In this document: positions 16,668 to 26,329 of the stretch, piece by piece
Layout: every line of letters begins with the position of its first letter
Position numbering within the stretch: position 1 is the first letter of the stretch
DNA from: an uncultured Lachnospiraceae bacterium
Lineage (GTDB): Bacteria; Bacillota; Clostridia; Lachnospirales; Lachnospiraceae
Length of the DNA: 64,000 bases
Assembly: GCA_946414885.1 (NCBI GenBank)
Contig: CAMKQH010000018.1
Location: 1-64,000 of the forward strand
Direction of reading: 5' to 3'
The notes under the pieces: model-generated
What the model was told of the DNA's origin: nothing
The model's database searches: none
What the model saw: only the letters and a program-made list of their open reading frames with translations
Program-made: the position numbers and the translations under genes

Positions 16668-16931
16668 TTAAGCCATCTCGTTAACGGCCTTGCTGATGCG
16701 AGCAACTTTTCTGGCAACGTTGTTCTTGTGATAAACACCCTTGCTTCCAGCCATCTCGATCACCTTGGTAGCGGAAGCGAGCTCAGCCTTTGCAGCCTCC
16801 TTGTCGCCAGCCTCGATGGCAGCGAATACCTTCTTGATCGCGGTCTTAACGCCAGATCTGATTGCCTTGTTTCTCTCAGCATTTACGCGCGCTACGGAAA
16901 TTCTCTTCTTTGCGGACTTAATATTAGCCAA
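16668..16931 (-). CDS. rpsT: 30S ribosomal protein S20
   Basis: 87 residues, lysine- and alanine-rich helical protein beginning MANIKSAKKRISVARVNAER, the standard bS20 N-terminus. It binds 16S rRNA in early assembly of the small subunit. A GGAGG lies 9 bases upstream and a good promoter about 90 bases further. It is divergent from gpr, an order conserved in Clostridia. Confidence 0.97.
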   Translation of the reverse strand: MANIKSAKKRISVARVNAERNKAIRSGVKTAIKKVFAAIEAGDKEAAKAELASATKVIEMAGSKGVYHKNNVARKVARISKAVNEMA

Positions 16932-17020
16932 TGTAGTTTACCTCCATTTGATAATTAAACGTATGTTTCGGACTCGTTTGCACAGCCAGACACGGAGGAC
17001 TAATGCAAACATACTCTTGT

Positions 17021-17049
17021 AGTTTAGGTAATTATTTTGTTTTTGTCAA
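17021..17049 (-). promoter_or_regulatory. Promoter of rpsT
   Basis: On the reverse strand TTGACA (17049-17044), 17-base spacer, TAAACT (17026-17021), about 90 bases before the rpsT start. Confidence 0.75.
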
Positions 17050-17120
17050 TACATAAATCAGAAAAAAATGCAAAAAATAGGGATAAATTTATGGAAACAG
17101 ACATTATTAAGAGGTAAGAG

Positions 17121-18023
17121 ATGAATTCTTTTGGAATCAGAACGGATTTGGCCTTGGAGGCACGCGAGGGAATGGTGCGCGCGGGGGAGAAACTGCATGG
17201 CGTACGGACGCAGGAGTATGAATATGAGAAAGCAGGCGTTCGCGTGACAAAAGTGTTTGTTGAGACGAAAAATGCAGCAAACCAGTTGGGAAAACCGATC
17301 GGTTGTTACGTGACTATGGAAGCCGACGCGCTTGGAGAACCGGATGAGGGGTATCACCGTGAGATATCAGAATGTTTTCGGAAGGAGCTATGCCAACTCG
17401 TTGAGGAAAAGAAGAAAAAGGAAGAAATGGCCATTTTGGTGATCGGGCTTGGAAACAGGGACGTGACGGCAGATTCCCTTGGACCGCGAATCCTAGATAA
17501 CCTTTTTGTCACAAGGCATATGGTGAAGCTTTACGGAGCGGCGGCCGTCGGAGAGGGAAAGGTTCATCTGATCAGCGCCCTTGAACCAGGCGTCATGGCC
17601 AAAACGGGAATGGAGACGGCGGAAATCGTCAGCGGCGTGATCAAGGAGACAAAGCCGGATCTTTTGATCGTGGCGGACGCATTGGCTGCAAGGAGTACAA
17701 AGAGACTGAACAGAACGATACAAATAACGGACGCGGGAATTCAGCCAGGTTCAGGCGTTGGCAACCACAGAAATGCGCTGACACGGGAAAGTCTGGGCGT
17801 GCCGGTGATCGCCATCGGCGTGCCGACCGTGGTAGACGCGGCGACGATCGTCGGAGACGCCATGGAAAGGCTTTTGGGCACGGAAAAGATCTTTCGGAGA
17901 AGCGCTTTTGCTGATCTTAATAACATGTACGTAACGGGGAAGGACGTGGATGAGGTCGTAAAACGCATTAGCTTCACGATTTCGGAAGGGATCAATGCAG
18001 CATTTCACGCGGAAGGGGAATAG
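17121..18023 (+). CDS. gpr: GPR germination protease
   Basis: 300 residues. GPR degrades the small acid-soluble DNA-binding proteins of spores during germination; it is made as a zymogen in the forespore. The protein begins MNSFGIRTDLALEA, where IRTDLA(V/L)E is the start of mature GPR in Bacillus. The propeptide here is therefore only about five residues rather than about 15, which seems usual for shorter clostridial forms. The conserved VIGLGNRDVTADSLGPRI and GVPTVVDAATIV blocks are present. It heads a forward run with spoIIP, lepA and hemW. Confidence 0.95.
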   Translation: MNSFGIRTDLALEAREGMVRAGEKLHGVRTQEYEYEKAGVRVTKVFVETKNAANQLGKPIGCYVTMEADALGEPDEGYHREISECFRKELCQLVEEKKKKEEMAILVIGLGNRDVTADSLGPRILDNLFVTRHMVKLYGAAAVGEGKVHLISALEPGVMAKTGMETAEIVSGVIKETKPDLLIVADALAARSTKRLNRTIQITDAGIQPGSGVGNHRNALTRESLGVPVIAIGVPTVVDAATIVGDAMERLLGTEKIFRRSAFADLNNMYVTGKDVDEVVKRISFTISEGINAAFHAEGE

Positions 18024-18074
18024 ACGGGCTTTGGACGGCATAGGATAGAGGGAACTTGAAATGACGGGAATCCT

Positions 18075-19541
18075 ATGAGAGAAAGGCGACTTGGGAAAGC
18101 TTTGTTTTTGATCGCTTGTGCCCTGTGCATTGCACTGCTTTTCCGTATGATGAGAAAGCTTCCGGATATCAGGAATAAGAATGGTTGGGCGTCCGGCATT
18201 CATCAGGTTTTGTTGATGCAAGCGGAGAAAACCGTGGCGCCGGTCGTGTCTATGGGGATGTCCGCAGAAGAAGGTTATTTGGAGAGGGCATTTTTGCACG
18301 TTGCCGCGCCGGTTATTCCTTATATGGAGGAGCGGGGAGCATGGAACCTTGTGGAGAATGCGGCAAGACGAGGCGGGGACAACCATGCGGGTAGCGAGAA
18401 GGCGTTGGAAGTGAATGACAATATGAATGACCAGATGGCATGGGGAGATGAGAGAATCGCAGATGAGGAGGAACCATGGGGAGATAAAAGAATTGGGGAT
18501 GACGGGGAATCAAGAGAAGATGAGAATCCGGCAGATACGAAGTTGGCACGAGAAGGAGGGAATCTCACGGATGATAAGACGCTAAGGGATGACGTAAATC
18601 TTGCGAATGAAAGGAAAACGCAAGAAAATGGGAAAATTGCGGATGAAGCATTGCATCAGACTTGTGAGGAACGCATGAATGGCAGTACTTCTGACATGGA
18701 AGATGCGGGAGACTGGATGGAGAGTGGGATCGCGCCGGAAAGTCGCCTGGCAGATAAAAAGCAGATTCTTGACGCGGTGACCATGAATACCTATGAATCC
18801 CTCGTCAAAAATTTTTACGTGGTTGATTCCACGACGATGGCGGATGGGGCGCTCCTTAACGCAGAACGCTTTCTGGCAAAGGATCTCCGGATCAGTCAGA
18901 TTGGGGAAGGTCCTCAAATTCTGATCTATCATACCCATTCGCAGGAAGGCTACGCGGATAAGGGAAATCCAGAGGCAACCGTCGTCGGCGCGGGCAGGGA
19001 ACTGACCAGGATTTTGGAGGAGGACTACGGATACAGGGTGTTGCATCATGAAGGCGTTTATGACAAACCTTCCCGCAACGGCGCTTATTCCAGGGCGTTG
19101 CCGGAAGTGGAAAGGATCCTGGAAGAGAATCCAAGCATTCAGGTCGTGATCGATCTGCACCGGGATGAAATGCCGGAAAAGGTAAGGCTGGTCACGGAAG
19201 TGGATGGGAAAAAGACGGCGCGGTTCATGTTCTTTAACGGCATCAGCCGCACCAGAAAGACGGGGGAGTTGGATTATCTAAAAAACCAATGGCTGGAAGA
19301 GAATCTGGCCTTTTCGTTTCAGATGGAAAAAGCGGCGCAGGAGTATTATCCGGGCCTTACTAGGAAAATCTATCTCAAGGGATACCGTTATAACATGCAC
19401 GTATGCCCTAAAACACTCCTGATCGAGCTGGGGGCGCAAAACAATACCTATGAAGAGGCATTGGCCGCCTGCGGGCCGCTGGCAAGTCTTTTGGACTACG
19501 TGTTGTCGGGAGGGGAATGGACGGAAACCGCGATCCCTTGA
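18075..19541 (+). CDS. spoIIP: Stage II sporulation protein P with a long low-complexity linker
   Basis: 488 residues. SpoIIP is a membrane-bound amidase/endopeptidase that with SpoIIM and SpoIID thins septal peptidoglycan during engulfment. A membrane anchor lies at about residues 8-27. The catalytic domain (about 230-480) shows LIYHTHSQEGY, VVIDLHRDE and the terminal LLIELGAQNNTYEEA, which carry the zinc and catalytic residues. Between them, residues about 95-225 are a hydrophilic stretch with degenerate repeats (WGDERIADEEEPWGDKRIGD and similar) absent from typical SpoIIP. This makes the protein about 90-130 residues longer than Bacillus SpoIIP. It lies between gpr and lepA. Confidence 0.93.
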   Translation: MRERRLGKALFLIACALCIALLFRMMRKLPDIRNKNGWASGIHQVLLMQAEKTVAPVVSMGMSAEEGYLERAFLHVAAPVIPYMEERGAWNLVENAARRGGDNHAGSEKALEVNDNMNDQMAWGDERIADEEEPWGDKRIGDDGESREDENPADTKLAREGGNLTDDKTLRDDVNLANERKTQENGKIADEALHQTCEERMNGSTSDMEDAGDWMESGIAPESRLADKKQILDAVTMNTYESLVKNFYVVDSTTMADGALLNAERFLAKDLRISQIGEGPQILIYHTHSQEGYADKGNPEATVVGAGRELTRILEEDYGYRVLHHEGVYDKPSRNGAYSRALPEVERILEENPSIQVVIDLHRDEMPEKVRLVTEVDGKKTARFMFFNGISRTRKTGELDYLKNQWLEENLAFSFQMEKAAQEYYPGLTRKIYLKGYRYNMHVCPKTLLIELGAQNNTYEEALAACGPLASLLDYVLSGGEWTETAIP

Positions 19542-19548
19542 GAAACTA

Positions 19549-19577
19549 TGGACAAGCCATCATTTTTCTGATAGAAT
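19549..19577 (+). promoter_or_regulatory. Promoter of lepA
   Basis: TGGACA (19549-19554), 17-base spacer, TAGAAT (19572-19577), 40 bases before lepA. It would let lepA and hemW be expressed vegetatively, apart from the sporulation genes upstream. Confidence 0.6.
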
Positions 19578-19616
19578 AAAAAATCAAGATTACGAAAAGA
19601 AAATGAGGGTTTTAAG

Positions 19617-21434
19617 ATGTCCCAGATCGACCAGTCGAAAATTCGGAATTTTTGCATCGTGGCTCACATTGACCACGGTAAATCTACCTTGGCGGACCGC
19701 ATCATTGAGCAGACGGGTCTGCTTACCAGCCGTGAGATGCAGGCGCAGGTGCTTGACAACATGGAGCTTGAGCGCGAACGCGGCATTACCATCAAGGCGC
19801 AGGCCGTTCGCACCGTATATAAGGCAAAGGATGGCGAGGAATATATCTTCAATTTGATCGACACGCCGGGCCACGTAGACTTTAATTATGAGGTGAGCAG
19901 ATCCCTTGCGGCATGCGACGGAGCAATCTTGGTCGTGGACGCGGCACAGGGAATTGAAGCACAGACGCTGGCCAACGTTTATCTGGCGCTTGATCATGAT
20001 TTGGACGTATTTCCCGTCATCAACAAGATCGACCTTCCCAGTGCAGAGCCGCAGCGCGTGATCGAAGAGATCGAGGACGTGATCGGCATTGAGGCACAGG
20101 ATGCGCCGCTTATTTCCGCCAAGAACGGCATTGGCATTGAAGAAGTGCTGGAGCAGATCGTGCATAAGATCCCGGCACCCAAGGGCAGTGCTTCGGCACC
20201 GCTTAAGGCATTGATCTTTGACTGCGTATATGATTCTTATAAGGGCGTTATCGTTTTTTGCCGCATCATGGAAGGAACCGTGAAAAAGGGTACGGAAGTC
20301 CTGATGATGGCGACGGGAGCGAAGGAAGAGGTCGTTGAGGTTGGATACTTTGGCGCGGGCCAGTTTATCCCCTGCGAGGAACTCTCAGCCGGCATGGTTG
20401 GCTATATCACGGCATCCATTAAGAACGTAAAAGATACCGCAGTGGGCGATACCGTAACGGATGCAAAGAATCCTTGCGCGGAGCCACTGCCTGGTTACAA
20501 AAAAGTACTTTCCATGGTATATTGCGGCATCTATCCCGCGGATGGGGCGAAGTATCCGGACCTTCGCGACGCGCTTGAAAAACTGCAGTTAAATGACGCG
20601 TCCCTGTTCTATGAGCCGGAAACCTCTATCGCGCTGGGCTTTGGATTCCGGTGCGGATTCCTTGGGCTTTTGCACCTGGAGATCATTCAGGAGCGCCTGG
20701 AGAGAGAATACAACCTGGATCTCGTGACGACGGCACCCGGCGTTGTCTATAAGGTACATAAGACGAACGGCGAGTGTATTGAACTTACCAATCCGTCGAA
20801 TCTTCCGGACCCGTCTGAAATCGATTACATGGAAGAACCCATTGTCAGCGCCGAGATCATGGTGACCAGCGAATTTATTGGTTCCATCATGACGCTTTGC
20901 CAGGAGCGCCGCGGGCGGTATCTTGGAACGGAATACATTGAAGGTACCAGGGCGTTGCTCAAGTATGAATTGCCGCTAAACGAGATCATCTATGATTTCT
21001 TTGACGCATTGAAATCCAGATCCAGGGGCTATGCCTCTTTTGATTATGACATTAAGGGCTATGAGCAGTCTAAGCTTGTGAAGCTTGACATATTGATCAA
21101 CAAGGAAGAAGTCGACGCGCTGAGTTTTATTGTTCATGCGGATTCCGCCTATGAGCGCGGCCGGAAGATGTGTGAAAAGCTGAAGGATGAGATCCCGAGA
21201 CATCTTTTTGAGATTCCCATTCAGGCAGCCGTTGGCGGAAAGGTCATTGCCAGAGAGACCGTCAGGGCAATGCGCAAGGACGTACTTGCAAAGTGCTATG
21301 GCGGCGACATTACCCGTAAGAAGAAGCTCTTGGAGAAGCAGAAGGAAGGAAAGAAGCGCATGCGCCAGGTCGGCAACGTAGAGATTCCCCAGAAGGCTTT
21401 CATGAGCGTCTTAAAGCTTGACGACAGGGACTAA
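19617..21434 (+). CDS. lepA: Elongation factor 4 (LepA)
   Basis: 605 residues, the usual size. The translational GTPase domain opens with [17 protein letters not shown] (G1) and has RGITIKAQ (G2 region), DTPGHVDF (G3) and NKIDLP (G4). The C-terminal LepA-specific domain contains [24 protein letters not shown]4 acts on ribosomes in initiation/elongation and back-translocation. GAGGG precedes the start. Only three bases separate it from hemW, indicating a two-gene operon. Confidence 0.98.
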   Translation: MSQIDQSKIRNFCIVAHIDHGKSTLADRIIEQTGLLTSREMQAQVLDNMELERERGITIKAQAVRTVYKAKDGEEYIFNLIDTPGHVDFNYEVSRSLAACDGAILVVDAAQGIEAQTLANVYLALDHDLDVFPVINKIDLPSAEPQRVIEEIEDVIGIEAQDAPLISAKNGIGIEEVLEQIVHKIPAPKGSASAPLKALIFDCVYDSYKGVIVFCRIMEGTVKKGTEVLMMATGAKEEVVEVGYFGAGQFIPCEELSAGMVGYITASIKNVKDTAVGDTVTDAKNPCAEPLPGYKKVLSMVYCGIYPADGAKYPDLRDALEKLQLNDASLFYEPETSIALGFGFRCGFLGLLHLEIIQERLEREYNLDLVTTAPGVVYKVHKTNGECIELTNPSNLPDPSEIDYMEEPIVSAEIMVTSEFIGSIMTLCQERRGRYLGTEYIEGTRALLKYELPLNEIIYDFFDALKSRSRGYASFDYDIKGYEQSKLVKLDILINKEEVDALSFIVHADSAYERGRKMCEKLKDEIPRHLFEIPIQAAVGGKVIARETVRAMRKDVLAKCYGGDITRKKKLLEKQKEGKKRMRQVGNVEIPQKAFMSVLKLDDRD

Positions 21435-21437
21435 AGA

Positions 21438-22661
21438 ATGAAAGAGCTTATGCTTTACCTGCACGTGCCATTTTGCGTGCGAAAATGTAATTATTGTGAT
21501 TTCCTCTCCGCCGTTCATCCGGAGGAGACGAGGGAGCGCTACGTAGAGGCTCTCTGCGCGGAAATCCGTGCGAGAGGAAAGGAATATTCAGGGAGGACCG
21601 TTACCAGCATCTTTTTTGGCGGGGGAACGCCCTCCCTGCTTTTGCCTGCGCAGATTTCCAGGATCATGGACGGGATAAGGGAAACGTTTCCGGTGTCACC
21701 TGATGCGGAAATCACGATGGAGTGTAATCCCGGAACGGTCAAATCGCCTGAAAATACAGATGGTGAAAAAACACGTGAAAACTCAGACGGTGAAAGACTG
21801 CAGGGAGATACCGCAGAAGAAGAACGGCTTGCGGGATATCTTCAGGCAGGCATCAACCGCCTCAGCATTGGCCTTCAGTCTGCAAATGACGAGGAACTAA
21901 AGCTTCTTGGGCGCATTCATGATTACGAAGCGTTTCTTCGGACGTATCAGGCAGCAAGGGCAGCAGGTTTTTCCAACGTAAACGTCGACTTGATGAACGC
22001 GCTTCCCGGTCAGACTTTGGATTCCTGGAAGGAGACGCTGGAAAAGGTTTTGGCGCTTAAGCCCATGCCGGAGCATCTTTCCGTCTACAGCCTGATCCTT
22101 GAGGAGGGTACCCGCTTTTTTACTTGGGACGGGGAAGGAAAATTTACCGGGAAACTGCAGATTCCGTCGGAAGAGCTTGACCGCGAAATGTATGCCCATA
22201 CGGGGAGGAGATTGCGGGAAACGGGCTTTGAACAATATGAGATTTCGAATTATGCTAGGGAAGGCCGTGAATGCCGGCACAATTACGGCTACTGGATCAG
22301 AAAAGAGTATTTAGGCTTAGGGCTGGGTGCGGCGTCCCTTCTGGATGAGACAAGATATTCCAATGAAACGGATCTGAGAAAATATTTGAAGGATCCCCTG
22401 GCGGGAAGAACGGCGCAACCCCTTGGCAGGAAGGAACGGATGGAGGAGTTTTTGTTCCTGGGGCTGCGCACATGCCGGGGCGTTAAGCGGAAAGAGTTTC
22501 AGGAGTGCTTTGGTGAGCCTTTGGACCAATATTGGCAGGCGGTGATCGAGAAGAACGTGGCGGACGGGCTGCTTCTGGATGACGGGGAAGGAATCCGCCT
22601 GACCGCAAGGGGAATGGATCTTAGTAATTACGTGTCAGCTCAGTTTTTGCTGGAGGAATAA
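21438..22661 (+). CDS. hemW: HemW, heme chaperone (HemN-like radical SAM protein)
   Basis: 407 residues. The radical-SAM cluster motif is CVRKCNYC (Cys13, Cys17, Cys20), within HVPFCVRKCNYCDF, and the HemW fourth residue Phe/Asp context is normal. FFGGGTPSLL, ECNPGTV and NRLSIGLQS follow. HemW carries heme to respiratory enzymes and lacks coproporphyrinogen oxidase activity. Compared with the family there is an extra hydrophilic stretch of about 25 residues (SPENTDGEKTRENSDGERLQ) between ECNPGTV and the next helix. It directly follows lepA, the conserved clostridial order. Confidence 0.93.
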   Translation: MKELMLYLHVPFCVRKCNYCDFLSAVHPEETRERYVEALCAEIRARGKEYSGRTVTSIFFGGGTPSLLLPAQISRIMDGIRETFPVSPDAEITMECNPGTVKSPENTDGEKTRENSDGERLQGDTAEEERLAGYLQAGINRLSIGLQSANDEELKLLGRIHDYEAFLRTYQAARAAGFSNVNVDLMNALPGQTLDSWKETLEKVLALKPMPEHLSVYSLILEEGTRFFTWDGEGKFTGKLQIPSEELDREMYAHTGRRLRETGFEQYEISNYAREGRECRHNYGYWIRKEYLGLGLGAASLLDETRYSNETDLRKYLKDPLAGRTAQPLGRKERMEEFLFLGLRTCRGVKRKEFQECFGEPLDQYWQAVIEKNVADGLLLDDGEGIRLTARGMDLSNYVSAQFLLEE

Positions 22662-22746
22662 ACTCACGGTGCCCAAGAAGTCAGAGGGACTTGCAACTCA
22701 TAATTTGTCCGCGCGTATACTATCTTAACTAAGGCCAATAGGTGAC

Positions 22747-23397
22747 GTGGAGGCTTCGTTGCAAACCTTTTTGCATCCATTGACTCCGAAGGAAGAAGCA
22801 AGACAGCTCAGTCTGCTGAAAGAGGGAACCCCAGAGGAGGCAAATGCCGCAAAGGAGATGCTCATCGAGCATAATTTACGACTGGTGGCCCATATCATCA
22901 AGAAGTATCAGATATCTGACGAGGAACCGGACGACTTGCTTTCCATAGGCACGATTGGGCTGATCAAGGCGATAGGCAGTTTTGACGAAAGCAAGGGGAA
23001 ATTGGCAACCTACGCGTGCAGATGTATCGAAAATGAAATCCTGATGCTGCTTCGAGGCAAGAAGAAAACAGCTCGTGACGTTTCGTTGTATGAGACCATT
23101 GGCCAAGACAAGGAAGGCAATGAGATCCAGCTCATGGACGTGATCGAGCAAAGCCAAATGGATGCCTGCGACCGTTATGAGCTGAGTGAGAACGTAAAGA
23201 AACTAAGGGAAATGCTCCAGACGCTTCTGACAGAAAGAGAGCGAGAGATCATTATACTTAGGTATGGTCTGGCAGATGGCGAGGAGAAGACGCAAAGCCA
23301 GATCGGAAAACGCATGGGGATATCGAGAAGTTATGTTTCCAGGATTGAAAAACGGGCACTGGGAAAGCTTCGCAGGGGATTTCAACAAGAGACTTGA
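22747..23397 (+). CDS. sigK: RNA polymerase sporulation sigma factor SigK
   Basis: 216 residues from a GTG start with a weak ribosome site. Region 2 (IEHNLRLVAHIIKKYQ, DDLLSIGTIGLIKAI) and region 4 (LTEREREIIILRYGL, RMGISRSYVSRIEKRAL) are complete. PLTPKEE near the N-terminus and the overall spacing match SigK, the late mother-cell sigma factor. The gene is continuous: no skin-type element splits it. As elsewhere in Clostridia, the pro-sequence is short or lacking. It is followed by a promoter and a candidate small RNA. Confidence 0.92.
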   Translation: MEASLQTFLHPLTPKEEARQLSLLKEGTPEEANAAKEMLIEHNLRLVAHIIKKYQISDEEPDDLLSIGTIGLIKAIGSFDESKGKLATYACRCIENEILMLLRGKKKTARDVSLYETIGQDKEGNEIQLMDVIEQSQMDACDRYELSENVKKLREMLQTLLTEREREIIILRYGLADGEEKTQSQIGKRMGISRSYVSRIEKRALGKLRRGFQQET

Positions 23398-23422
23398 AAT
23401 TTTCAGCATCACAAGTTATAAT
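23394..23422 (+). promoter_or_regulatory. Promoter at the end of sigK
   Basis: TTGAAA (23394-23399), 17-base spacer, TATAAT (23417-23422). It overlaps the sigK stop codon and points into a 220-base gap with no ORF. A transcript would start near 23429. Confidence 0.65.
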
Positions 23423-23428
23423 AAGTCT

Positions 23429-23542
23429 GCCGTATCTGTCACGGGTTAATTCTAATCCGTGACGGGTATCCCGTCTTATTCATTTCAAACGCGGCGCCGT
23501 ACTAAGCGGGTGGCCGTTCCGAGAACGATTCGGTTCTTTTTT
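23429..23542 (+). ncRNA. Candidate small RNA between sigK and the LRR gene
   Basis: The predicted transcript runs about 114 bases from the promoter at 23394-23422 to a terminator (AGAAC 23522-23526, GTTCT 23533-23537, six T). It holds two hairpins that share bases: GTCACGG (23438-23444) / CCGTGAC (23457-23463), and GACGGG-TAT-CCCGTC (23461-23475). A GC-rich stretch (about 23494-23518, CGGCGCC ... GGGTGGCCG) can form a third. No ORF with a ribosome site is visible. I could not match it to SRP RNA, 6S RNA or a riboswitch class. It might also be a long sigK 3' end. Confidence 0.5.
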
Positions 23543-23578
23543 CAAAGTTAACGAATTTGACAGAAAGTATGGCGTTCC

Positions 23579-23607
23579 TTGACAAACGTAAGCGGATACA
23601 ATAACAT
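23579..23607 (+). promoter_or_regulatory. Promoter of the LRR surface protein
   Basis: TTGACA (23579-23584), 17-base spacer, TAACAT (23602-23607), 42 bases before the start codon. Confidence 0.7.
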
Positions 23608-23648
23608 AAAAAAAGGAATTTGTATCATTATACAAAGGAGAAAAACTT

Positions 23649-26297
23649 ATGAAACGGAAGAATGTTTGGGGATTCCTTGGGGCTGCGTTCATTATGGTTA
23701 GTGCGGTTGTTTTAGGGAACGTTATCCCGGTTTCGGCTGCAGGGAAAATACCAATTGACAAAGATCATTTTCCGGATCCGGGGTTTAGGGCGCATATTGC
23801 TTCCCGGGATTATGACTGGGATCAGGACGGTTTTCTGAATGATCAGGAACGCGGCGTTTATAACGTCTATTGTAAACACCATCCGGAGATAAAATCACTG
23901 GAGGGCATTGAGTATTTTCCGGACGTGCGCGGCGTTTATTGTGAAGACTGTAACATCACGTCCCTGGATCTTCGCAATAATCCGGAAGTGACGGGCGTAT
24001 GGTGTTCCGAAAATCCCATGACGCACTTAGATCTTTCAGGGAACCCTAAGCTTGAGTGGGTATATTGCTTTAAGTGTGAACTGGAAACCGTGGACGTAAC
24101 GCATAATCCCAAGCTGGGATATCTTGAGTGCAGTGATAATCCGCTGACGAGGATCGATTTGAGCCATTGCCCGGACCTGGAGCATTTGATCATTAACTCA
24201 TGTCAGTTGGAATATCTGGACGTTAGTTATAACCCGAAACTTACCCATTTGGATGCGTTAAGGACTGGTTTGAAGGAACTTGACCTCGGTAATAATCCCT
24301 TTATGAAAAGGCTTGACGTGTGGGAAAATCCCGGGTTGGAAGTGGACGTCAGTGGCCTTTCGGGATTGGAGTTCTTTAACTGCGCCCATTGTGGGCTTAC
24401 GCGTCTTGACTTAACTCATAACCCCCAGCTGATGGTGCTGATCTGTGACTGGAACGAGATTCCTGAGTTGGACCTTTCCCATAATCCCAGGCTTTGTGAC
24501 CTGCGTTGCGGATGTAACCTTCTCACGAAGCTGGATATTTCCCACAATCCCCAGCTGTACTATTTGCAGATCTTTGGAAACAGGATCAGTTCAGTAAACA
24601 TCAATAATAACAGCCGTATCCGCTTCATTCTTGAGCAGGTGGAAAAAGGAAACGGTTCCATGATATATGACCCCAATTCGATGTCCTACGATTATCTGGT
24701 CGATTTTGGCGGAGACCGTGAGTACATGGACGAATTGCGTTATTTCATCAGCATACCGACCGATCTGAAGTTTATGGCGGATCAGCCGAATGAAGCAGCG
24801 GACGTTTACGACGTATATATCAACACCAACGACGGTTTTACGGGAGATGAAGATTTTGTGACCCGCGGTGAGGCGATACAGACCATGTATGAGCTGGCGG
24901 GAAGCCCGAACGTCTATGGAACCTCCCGCTTTAAGGACGTGGCGGGAACCTTCTATGAGAAGGCGGTGATCTGGGGCGAACAGCATAACGTATGTTACGG
25001 GTATCCGAATCTCAGCTCCGATATGTTTTGCGGTGACGTGGTGATCGCAAGGCAGGATTTTGCGCTGATGGTTCACCATTATGCGGAAGATCTGGTGTGG
25101 CTGAGTGCGTTTGACTACGGCCGCACGGATGAAAAGGCAGACTTCTTTGACGTGGATTATTATGCATGGGGTGCAGTTACCTATGCAATCCAGTGGGAGA
25201 TCCTGGAGACAAAGAATAATTATATTTATCCGCATGGAAGACTGACCACTGCTGAAGTGGAGAAGGGCTTAAGGGAATTCTTGGATCATGTTGAGAAAGA
25301 TGCCACCATTCACGTTTCAACGGCAGGCAAAAAAGGAAAAACCGGCAGCAGCGTGAGGATTGGTGAAACGGTTACCGACCTAAAGATTGCCAAAAGAGGG
25401 TTACTGTTGCAGGATACCATTGCCATCAATTTTAAGTTGTCCAAAACGGCGTTGAACGGAAAATATCACGATCCTTACCTTGTGGTGACGCAGGGCGGCA
25501 TGATGACGAAATTGACGGAGTACGTTGAAAACGGAGACGATCTTGTGTTTAATTACCGAGTGGCGCCGCACAAGATTGGCGACGTTGCCATTGCCATGCC
25601 ACACGCGTTCACTGCGGACGGAAAGGACGTTATGGGCGTGAAAATGGAATATTCCGTTGCGCAATATTGCTACAACATGCTTTCCATGGACGCATACGCA
25701 GGTTCGCAATATGCGACGTTTAGAAGGCTGCTCGTTGACATCCTGCGCTATGGCGATGCCGCACAGCTCTACGTGGACTATAAGCCGGCAGAATTGGCAA
25801 GCCGCAACCTGACAAACGCGCAAAGCGCCATGGGAACGGACATAAGCGTGGACATGAAGTATAACAGCGTGAAAAACCAGAATTACAAGACGATAAATTC
25901 ATCCGAGGCATGGGCAACGATCGAAAGGGCGGCGCTGTTCCTTGAGGCAGCAGTGAACGTTCAGTTTAAGTTTAGGGCGAACGGTCCTTATGACCTTCGC
26001 GTAGTGATCACGGATAATGCGGCATGCACGAACGTAATTGCCGAGTATCCGGCAAGCGCAGGGCAAATGGACGATGGACTATATTACGTCAACGTGGATG
26101 TCTTAAATGCGGGCCAAATGAAAAAAACGATCTATGCCACGGTGATGAAGGGCGACAAAAGAGTCAGCAACACATACCGCTACAGCATTGAATCCTATGC
26201 GGCTTCCATGAAGGGAAAGGACGAAAAACTGGAAAAACTGCTTGACGCAATGATGCGGTATGGAAACAGCGCCGAGGCCTACGCTAAGCAGTACTAA
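23649..26297 (+). CDS. Secreted leucine-rich-repeat protein with SLH-like region
   Basis: 882 residues. A signal peptide (residues 1-30, ending VSAAG) precedes an EF-hand-like DYDWDQDGFLNDQE (about 51-64). Leucine-rich repeats of about 21-23 residues follow (about 80-320), with phrases such as LDLSGNPKL, VDVTHNPKL and LDISHNPQL; Cys residues are frequent in this block. Residues about 395-545 resemble S-layer homology modules (VTRGEAIQTMYELAG, FKDVAGTFYEKAVIWGEQ). The last third (about 560-882) is beta-rich and of unknown type, ending in a helical AKQY tail. Attachment to cell-wall polymers through the SLH part is likely. It has its own promoter and AAGGAG ribosome site. Ligand unknown. Confidence 0.8.
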   Translation: MKRKNVWGFLGAAFIMVSAVVLGNVIPVSAAGKIPIDKDHFPDPGFRAHIASRDYDWDQDGFLNDQERGVYNVYCKHHPEIKSLEGIEYFPDVRGVYCEDCNITSLDLRNNPEVTGVWCSENPMTHLDLSGNPKLEWVYCFKCELETVDVTHNPKLGYLECSDNPLTRIDLSHCPDLEHLIINSCQLEYLDVSYNPKLTHLDALRTGLKELDLGNNPFMKRLDVWENPGLEVDVSGLSGLEFFNCAHCGLTRLDLTHNPQLMVLICDWNEIPELDLSHNPRLCDLRCGCNLLTKLDISHNPQLYYLQIFGNRISSVNINNNSRIRFILEQVEKGNGSMIYDPNSMSYDYLVDFGGDREYMDELRYFISIPTDLKFMADQPNEAADVYDVYINTNDGFTGDEDFVTRGEAIQTMYELAGSPNVYGTSRFKDVAGTFYEKAVIWGEQHNVCYGYPNLSSDMFCGDVVIARQDFALMVHHYAEDLVWLSAFDYGRTDEKADFFDVDYYAWGAVTYAIQWEILETKNNYIYPHGRLTTAEVEKGLREFLDHVEKDATIHVSTAGKKGKTGSSVRIGETVTDLKIAKRGLLLQDTIAINFKLSKTALNGKYHDPYLVVTQGGMMTKLTEYVENGDDLVFNYRVAPHKIGDVAIAMPHAFTADGKDVMGVKMEYSVAQYCYNMLSMDAYAGSQYATFRRLLVDILRYGDAAQLYVDYKPAELASRNLTNAQSAMGTDISVDMKYNSVKNQNYKTINSSEAWATIERAALFLEAAVNVQFKFRANGPYDLRVVITDNAACTNVIAEYPASAGQMDDGLYYVNVDVLNAGQMKKTIYATVMKGDKRVSNTYRYSIESYAASMKGKDEKLEKLLDAMMRYGNSAEAYAKQY

Positions 26298-26329
26298 ACG
26301 CTTTACAAAATAAATGAAAAGGAGGTTTT

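Noticed and set aside
17086..17110. Possible sigma-G promoter of gpr (GGATA, then CATTATTA)
   Set aside because: The transcript would start at or after the ribosome site, leaving no room for translation initiation; the match is probably chance.
23429..23542. Idea that the RNA after sigK is SRP (4.5S) or 6S RNA
   Set aside because: It lacks the SRP GGAA-tetraloop/asymmetric-loop sequence and is too short and differently paired for 6S RNA.
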